Of a stretch of DNA of 64,000 nucleotides, positions 57,537 to 64,000 are shown piece after piece (the stretch's first letter is position 1; each line of letters begins with the position of its first letter). The DNA comes from Portunus trituberculatus (Eukaryota; Arthropoda; Malacostraca; Decapoda; Portunidae): the NCBI RefSeq assembly GCF_017591435.1, contig NC_059257.1, positions 2,235,288 through 2,299,287 of the forward strand. Direction: 5' to 3'. The position numbers and the translations under genes were made by a program. Below the pieces are notes generated by a model. That model ran no database searches. It had not been told where the DNA came from and saw nothing but the letters and a program-made list of their open reading frames with translations.

Positions 57537-58664
57537 TCATGTTTTATTTTTAGGTCTATTTTTTTTTTTTTTTTTTGCATAATATGATGTTATTAACTGT
57601 TTCTCATGGCGAAACAGTTCTACCCGTTCTTGAAACAAACGCTCATCGGCTTCCATGTTTCGCTGATATCTTTCTTCAACTAACTTCAAAGATCCTTGCT
57701 TTGCATCTTGTACCAGCTTCTTCTTTACCAAGTGCCTCTTCATTGGCCTTGGAGTCACTGGCAGTAAGACTGCTGTGGAGCACTGGCTGAGGAGGGACAC
57801 CGGGACCGTTGTGGAGCACTGGCTGAGCAGGGGTAGCTGGACCACCATGGGGCACTTGCTGAGGAGGGACGGGACAGGATTCTCCAGCTGTGACAGAGAA
57901 AGTTGCATAGACCCATCAACTGAAGAATTAAATTACATATTTTTTAGTTTTAGCTCACATGAAGATAAATAATAAATTAACTGATTCTCTAATTTGTGAT
58001 TTTTGCTGGTATGTTATGCACCTTGTTTGCTTACGTTTATTTTGGTTAGTTAAATAGGTATGGCTGTTTGGTTAAGTTCAGTTGGAATAGCAACTACATT
58101 TGGCAAACCAGGTATTGAAGTATAAGGAGTTTGGCTATCATACCAAAAACAGCACCAAGGTTAAAAAAAAAAAAAAAATCCTCACTGCCTCATCTTGACT
58201 CACCTTCATTTTCTACAACAACTGTGCGGTGTCCGTGATCACTGTCCTATGTGTTGCATAGTGGATCCAATTCATTGTTCAGCTTTGTGAAAGAGGATCT
58301 ACAGGCTTTGGTGGCTTACCACCTCCTGTCTTCACCATCTCAGCCTTGTGCCGCGAGTAATCATTCTTGCTTCTGGAAAGGTTTTTCATTATGGTTATTA
58401 TCTGAGTAAGTTTTCAACACTTAACTTGATAATATAAAGCAATCTTATAATTTATCATGTTCAACTGAACCACTAGTTGTGTCAACGCTACTAAAATCTG
58501 TAAAATCTTAAACCATCCTCTATCCTACTCCTACTCAGAATATTTTTTTGGGGGGAGGAACTGATATAGGTATCAGTTAAACATATTGGTTATCTGGCTG
58601 TTTCTCCTAACACCTTCCCTTAAAAATCAAGATTGCTTGATAAAATCTGTAAAGCAATTTCATT

Positions 58665-58720
<56 letters not shown>

Positions 58721-59520
58721 TGAACTAACATATACCTAACCTGGCAAAACTAACCTGAATCACACTACAGCAGCAGTGTTTTTATCTAACAATTTGAGAC
58801 ACATATTTCTGGTTCAAAATATATAGAATAATATGAATTACAATAGCATGAGGTCTACCTCATTTAACCTGTTAGGCTAAGTTAGATTATATTAAGGTAG
58901 CCCTCATGCTATAGTAACACCACATAATATGAATATGAGAAGTACCTAGTCATTGTACTGTAGGACCAAGAACAATATGAAGCAATCCTATGAAATCTAG
59001 CTCCACCTCAGTTACTCTAGTGTTACCAGTCCATTCAGTCCAGCTTGCAAGTGCTTCTTCCAACATTCGTAGGATGCTTTGATTAGTTTGTTTAGGACAG
59101 TTATATTACATTAGACTACAATCACGACACTACCTCACTCGAGGGTCACTGTGATGGGTGTTTGGGATATGCCAGATGCCTTAGATTAGGTTAGTTTATT
59201 TTAGAAAAGGACCATTAAAATGAGTTTACATTTGCATCCATTAGACATGCAGCTTTCAAAATCAATGTAACTCACCTAGCTTTGATGTTCTCTCATATCT
59301 TGCCTAACTGGAAGGGAGTTTTTTGGTGACCTGTGGAGTCACAAAACTTTCTTGCTATTGCTTGTCTTGATTGAACCTTCTTGTTTGAAGCATAGGATTT
59401 GGTCGACTTGTCATTAAGGACATCAAAGCGTTCTTTAATGAGTTTCACAAGTGACTTTTTATCAAAAAAGGACAAAGGAGAAGCACAAGATGAGACAGAG
59501 GAGTTGCTTGTAGAAGCCAT
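57537..59520 (-). pseudogene. Myb/SANT-domain gene (MSANTD3-like), three exons, disrupted
   Basis: Exon 1 (59276-59520) starts with ATG and encodes KSLVKLIKERFDVLNDKSTK and SRQAIARKFCD, then PFQLGKI followed by TGA where the family has Trp (QL..W.NIKAR), then ENIKA and a GTGAGT donor. Exon 2 (58204-58372) gives RSKNDYSRHKAEMVKTGGGK in matching phase, but a one-base deletion and an in-frame TAG follow. Exon 3 (57537-57887) has a Pro/Gln-rich linker, a probable frameshift, and the coiled-coil tail LVEERYQRNMEADERLFQER. An AATAAA lies near 57545. Such proteins are nuclear DNA binders. Introns are retained, so this is not a processed copy. Confidence 0.75.
58671..58717. repeat. (CA)n microsatellite in intron 1 of the Myb/SANT pseudogene
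   Basis: About 47 bases of CA repeat. The rest of the intron (58373-59275) is AT-rich with no other recognised element. Confidence 0.97.
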
Positions 59521-60037
59521 GCTGCTAGCCAGATGTAAACAAACGTGAATTTCGCGCCCTTTTTTCGGTGGCCGACGCGTTACATAGAGCGGGAATACAA
59601 GATGTTAGCGCTTAGCAACACTCGTTCGCCAGGCGCACCCATCGCCCACTATGGCGTAAGGACACCCTCACTCATGTCCTCTCCTGACGAATCTTCGCAA
59701 GGCGTTCACCACCAAAGTCGGAGGTTTTAAAAGTACAGCCCTTAGTCCCTAACTATAAGAAAGGTAACTCGCTAGGACTTAAACTACAATTACGAAGAAT
59801 TAATTGGCAAATAGTCTTCGCAAATAAAGACATAGAGTAAACGTGTTCAGCCTTTTACTAATATTCTCCTTGAAATAGAAAGTAAATGGATTCAACAAGT
59901 TCGAAAACGTATAAATATCATAAAAAATTCCCAATGGATGACACACAGTATAAAACACATCATCGTCACGAAAAAAAAAAACCTACATGCTAAATATAAA
60001 CGAACCAAATCTGATAACGATTACAGCAGTTACATTA
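59521..60037. other. Presumed upstream region of the Myb/SANT pseudogene
   Basis: GC-richer sequence with several CpG (59550-59700) lies just upstream of exon 1 and passes into AT-rich DNA. It could hold the old promoter. No motif is claimed. Confidence 0.35.
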
Positions 60038-60189
60038 CCACAAAACTACATACACCCTTCACTCCAAATCAAAATTTAAAAGAAAAATAGGACCCAAAAT
60101 AAACAACGCCTCGGAGTCCCCCTCTGGAGAGGGGACCAAAAATGTCCCCAGGACACCTCTCCTGTTGAAGACCACAAATGCCTTGACAC

Positions 60190-61062
60190 CTCCCTCAACT
60201 TTTTCTACATTAACTTCTGCAACATTCGCGGTCATAGATCTAATTTTCAATCTGTGAAACACCACCTCTCCTCTACTAAACCTCATCTTTTCTTCACCGA
60301 AACACAGCTGTCTGAGGCAACAGACAGTAGCCCATTCTCTGTTCCCTCCTACTTTCTCTATTCTCATTTTCATTCCAAAGCTGGATGTTGCGTCTATGTA
60401 CGGAACGACTTCTTGCTCTCGTGCCCACGCTCTTGAGTCTTCCGAACTTTCCACCATCTGGTTATGACTTAACAGTCACTCTCAAACTAAATTCATCTTT
60501 GCTGTTTATCTCTCCCCTAACTCTTCTGACTATAGTAATTTCTTCAACTACTTAACTTCTAAAGTGTAGCACATTCTGTCCCTCTACCCTTTCGCTGAGA
60601 TTTCCATTCTTGGAGATTTCAATGTTCACCACCAGCTTTGGCTTTCCTCTCCCTTCACTGACCACCCTGGTGAACTAGCCTTCAACTTTGCTATCCTCCA
60701 TGACCTAGAGCAACTGGTGCAGCACCCTACTCGTATTCCTGACCGTCTTGGAGACACGCCCAACATTCTTGATCTCTTCCTCACCGCTAACCCTTCTGCT
60801 TATGCTGTCACCCTATCATCTCCGTTGTCCTATTTTTCCAATCCCTCCGCAGGATCCCCCAAAGCGAAGGTGCCTCTGGCCTTTTGCTTCTGCCAGTTGG
60901 GGGGACCTGAGGAGGTATTATGGTGATTTTCCCTGGAATGATTATTGCTTCCGTGTCAGAGACCCATCTCTTTGTGCTGAACGCATAACAGAGGTGTTAG
61001 TATCTGGCATGGAGGCATACATTCCTCATTCTTTTTCTCAACCTAAACCTTCTAATAATTAG
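60190..61062 (+). pseudogene. Jockey J5 endonuclease domain, broken
   Basis: The endonuclease nicks target DNA. FCNIRGHRSNF and LFFTETQLSEA (catalytic Glu) are read at 60200-60437. After frameshifts, LGDFNVHHQLW is read near 60613-60650, then DTPNILDLFLTANPSAYAV. The SDHN motif expected after LSSPL is deleted around 60825. The linker SLCAERITEVLVSGMEAYIP ends at TAG near 61062. It is inactive. Confidence 0.75.
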
Positions 61063-61126
61063 ACCTTGGTTTAACTCAGCCTGTTCTCGTGCTATACATG
61101 ATAGAGAGGTTGCCCACAAAAGGTAC

Positions 61127-62991
61127 TTGAGCCTTCCATCTCCTGAATCTCATGTACTTTATATCTCTGCCCGGAATCATGCCAAGTCTGTTCTTCAACT
61201 TGCCAAACACTCTTTCATAAATAGGAAATGTCAAAATCTTTCAAACTCAAACTCTCCTCGTGACTTCTGGCATCTAGTCAAAAACATCTCAAATAACTTC
61301 ACTTCTTCATCTTTCCCTCCTTTATTTCATCCTGATGGCACCACTGCTATCTCTTCTGTCTCTAAAGCTGAACTCATATCTCAAACCTTTGCTCACAACT
61401 CCACCTTGGACGATTCTGGGCTTGTCCCTCCCTCTCCTCCTCCCTCTAACTATTTCATGTCTACAATCAAAATTGTTCGTAATGATGTTTTCCATTCCCT
61501 TGATGGCTTAAACCCTTGGAAGGCTTATGGACCTGATGGGGTCCCTCCTATTGTTCTAAAAAACTGTGCTTCTGTGCTTGCACCTTGCCTGGCCAAACTC
61601 TTCCAACTTTGTCAATCGACTTCTACCTTTCCTTCCTGCTGGAAGTTCGTCTACATTCAGCCTGTTCCTAAAAAGGGTGACCGTTCTAACCCCTCAAACT
61701 ACCGTCCTATAGCTTTAATCTCTTGCTTGTCTAAAGTTTTTGAATCTATCCTGAATAGGAAGATTCTCAAACATTTGTCACTTCACAATCTTCTGTCTGA
61801 TCGCCAATATGGCTTCCGTCAAGGTCGCTCTACTGGTGATCTTCTGGCTTTCCTTACTGAGTCTTGGTCATCCTCTTTAGAGATTTCGGTGAAACTTTTG
61901 CTGTTGCGTTAGACATATCAAAAGCTTTTGATAGAATCTGGCATAAAGCTTTGATTTCAAAACTGCCCTCCTACGGCTTCTATCCTTCTCTCTGCAACTT
62001 TATCTCAAGTTTCCTTTCCGACCGCTCTATTGCTGCTGTGGTAGACGGCTACTGTTCTTCTCCTAAACCTATTAATAGTGGTGTTCCTCAGGGTTCTGTC
62101 CTGTCACCCACTCTCTTTATATTATTCATTAATGACCTTCTTAACCAAATTTCTTGCCCTATCCACTCCTACGCTGATGATACCACCCTACATCTTTCCA
62201 CGTTCTTTCAGAGACGTCCAACCCTTCAGGAAATTAACAGATCACGCGGGGACGCCACGGAACGCCTGACTTCCGATCTTTCTAAAATTTCCGATTGGGG
62301 CAGAGAAAATCTAGTAGTTTTCAATGCCTCAAAAACTCAATTCCTCCATCTATCAACTCGACACAACCTTCCAGACAACTATCCCTTCTTCTTCAATGAT
62401 ACTCAACTGTCTTCCTCTTCCACAATGAATATCCTCGGTCTGTCCTTTGCTCATAATCACATCACATCTCTTGCTAAAACAGCTTCTATGAAGTTAGGTG
62501 TTCTGAGGCGTCTCCACCAGTTTTTCTCGCCCTTCCAACTGCTTACTCTGTATAAGGGCCTTATCCGTCCCTGTATGGAGTACTCTTCGCATGTTTGGGG
62601 GGATTCCAGTCACACAGCTTTGCTTGATAGGGTGGAATCGAAAGCTCTCCGTCTCATCAACTCCCCTCCTCTGACTAACTGTCTTCACTCTCTTTCTAAC
62701 CGCCGAAATGTTGCATCCCTTTCTATATTTTATTGCTATTTTCATGGTAACTGTTCTACTGATCTTGCTAACTGCATGCCTTCCCTCCTCCTGCGGCCAC
62801 GCTGCACAAGGCTTTTTTCTTCCTCTTATCCCTATTCTGTCCAACTCCCTAATGCAAGAGTTAACCTGTACGCTCAATCATTCATCCCTTTCACTGGTAA
62901 ACTCTGGAACTCCCTCCCTGCATCTGTATTTCCAAATTCCTACAACTTGTCTTCTTTTAAGAGGGAAGTATCGAGGCATTTGCTCCCCTAA
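61127..62991 (+). pseudogene. Jockey J5 reverse transcriptase, one frameshift
   Basis: Two overlapping frames (61127-61912 and 61864-62991) together give a nearly complete RT. The motifs are WKAYGPDGVPPIVLKNC, NYRPIALISCLSKVFES, QYGFRQGRSTGDLL, VALDISKAFDRIWH (first catalytic Asp), GVPQGSVLSPTLFILFINDL, HSYADDTTLHLS (YADD active site), and the thumb with PCMEYSSHVWG. The C-terminal SFKREVSRHLLP is followed by TAA. A single indel near 61890 separates the frames, which makes this a fairly young copy. Confidence 0.85.
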
Positions 62992-63177
62992 TTCTGGCTG
63001 ACGATTTTGGCACTTTTTCTACTCTTTGGAGAGCCAGCGCTCAAGTGGGCTTTTTTTCTAACTTTCTTTTTTTTTTTGCCCTTGGCTGGCCCTCTTCCCT
63101 ACGTAAAAAAAAAAAAAAAAAATATGTTGCGAGAGAGTGATATGGAAGTCGAAACGCAACCTCGAAATAAACATATC

Positions 63178-63475
63178 AGAGATGTGTCAGAGACACATCT
63201 CTGTGCTGAGCGTGTAACAGAGGTGATAGTGTCTGGCATGGAGGCGTACATTCCTTATTCTTTCTCTCAACCTAAACCCTTTAAACTTTAGTTTAACACA
63301 GCCAGTTTTCTTTCTATACATAATAGAGTATCTCCTCACAAAAAAAAAGTACATACGCCTTCCATCTCCTGAATCCAATGCACCTTATATTTCTGTCCGG
63401 AATCATGCCTCGTCTTTTCTTCAACTTGACAAACACTTCTTCATAAACATAAAATCTTAAAACCTTTGATACTCC
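63178..63475 (+). mobile_element. Jockey fragment (J6)
   Basis: RDVSETHLCAERVTEVIVSGMEAYIP repeats the J5 segment at about 60950-61020. The fragment continues to the CTTCATAAACATAAAATC site (equivalent to 61220). Copy 11 of family A follows. It is truncated at both ends. Confidence 0.75.
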
Positions 63476-64000
63476 ACCCCCCCCCAGATGGGAACAACCT
63501 TGTCGTGATGGGGGGGCTTGCGTGCCCCTGTGACCTGGCGAGCTAGGCTAGAGGGGGCTTAGGCCCCTGCTCTTCCCTTTCGAGGAGGAGAGGGCTACCC
63601 GTGCTAGTAAGGTGGACCAGCGGAGCCACCCGCTGGAGGGATCGCTTAATAGGGGCCGTCCTGTGCTGGATGGTTGGGTGTCCAGGCTGGGATGCTTTGA
63701 GAGGGGTCTTACCTCTGTTGTGGACACTCCCCCAGATGGGAACAACCTTGTCGTGGTGGGGGCTTGCGTGCCCCTGTGATCTGGCGAGCTAAGCTAGAGG
63801 GGGCTTAGGCCCCTGCTCTGCCCTTTCGAGGGGAAAAGAACTACCCATGCTAGTACGGTCGCCAGTGAGGGGCCAGACTAAATGGTTCCTACGTAGGCTG
63901 CCAGTGGACCAGCGGAGCCACCCGTTGGAGGGATCGCCCAATACGGGCCGTCCTGTGCTGGATGGTTGGGTGTCCAGGCTGATATGCTTTGGGAGGGGGG
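63476..64000 (+). mobile_element. Family-A copy 11: two 5' ends in tandem, running off the window
   Basis: The first 5' UTR piece (63476-63727) runs to CTGTTGTGGACA with an internal 44-bp deletion near 63610. It is then joined to a second 5' end (CTCCCCCAGATGGGAAC at 63728) that continues to the window end. Only 5' UTR is visible, with no ORF1 yet. The tandem arrangement resembles the double 5' end of copy 3. Confidence 0.8.

Larger units (their letters stand above)
60038..63121 (+). mobile_element. Jockey-clade non-LTR retrotransposon, best copy (J5)
   Basis: It contains a 5' UTR (60038-60190), an APE endonuclease region and RT. There is a stop near 62989, a 3' UTR with GCTGACGATTTTGGCAC and CCCTTGGCTGGCCCTCTTCC, and a poly(A) tail at 63105-63121. 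There is no RNase H domain, as usual for the Jockey clade. An ORF1 was not found, so the copy is probably 5' truncated or lost it. Other fragments of the same family are J1, J2, J3, J4 and J6. Confidence 0.88.

Overview
This window is eukaryotic, repeat-choked DNA, most likely from an arthropod and by inference a decapod crustacean. There are no bacterial-type operons. It contains long (TA)n, (CA)n, (CT)n and (GA)n microsatellites, tRNA-derived SINEs, intron-containing gene fragments with GT..AG splice sites, an arthropod-type ionotropic receptor, and at least eight classes of transposable element nested in one another. A run of exactly 500 N at 36329-36828 is an assembly gap.

About two thirds of the window is one family of non-LTR retrotransposon, called here 'family A' (I superfamily, I/Nimb-like). 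A complete copy is about 6.2 kb. It has a structured GC-rich 5' region of about 450 bp that begins with CCCAGATGGGAACC. ORF1 carries an RRM-like domain and three CCHC zinc knuckles. ORF2 carries an APE endonuclease, reverse transcriptase and RNase H. The 3' UTR ends in paired GGCGCC boxes and an (ATCC)n tail. At least eleven copies or fragments are present: 1 (+, 1720-8328), 2 (-, 1037-13905), 3 (-, 15539-23071), 4 (-, about 28219-29604), 5 (-, 29605-36328), 6 (+, 39461-40921 and 47908-48671), 7 (-, 40922-47895), 8 (+, 48672-53923), 9 (+, 53930-56510), 10 (+, 56511-57222) and 11 (+, 63476-64000). All show frameshifts or stops. The longest intact piece is 697 codons of RT plus RNase H at 15731-17824.

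The layout is a set of Russian dolls that can be ordered by target-site duplications (TSDs). At 0.2-13.9 kb a Jockey copy was hit by copy 2, which was hit by copy 1 (13-bp TSD). At 15.5-23.1 kb copy 3 is flanked by a 12-bp TSD but carries two 5' ends, as expected from template jumping. At 24.6-28.0 kb a pogo/Tigger-like DNA transposon contains an L2/CR1-like retroelement, which contains an R2-like (restriction-like endonuclease) fragment. At 28.2-36.3 kb copy 4 is broken by a Jockey tail and by copy 5, which holds a 1334-bp solo LTR. At 39.5-48.7 kb copy 6 is split by copy 7 (12-bp TSD), which carries an 802-bp PIF/Harbinger-like transposon. At 48.7-57.2 kb copies 8, 9 and 10 lie head to tail. 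A better preserved Jockey element sits at 60.0-63.1 kb.

Only two host genes are visible, both on the minus strand. One is an ionotropic receptor (ligand-binding exon 37648-37889 and M1/pore exon 36918-37102, with matching intron phase) whose downstream part runs into the gap. The other is a three-exon Myb/SANT-domain gene (57537-59520) that looks like a unitary or duplicated pseudogene, with a TGA in place of a conserved Trp. A head-to-tail trimer of tRNA-derived SINEs with (AC)n tails lies at 38175-39070.
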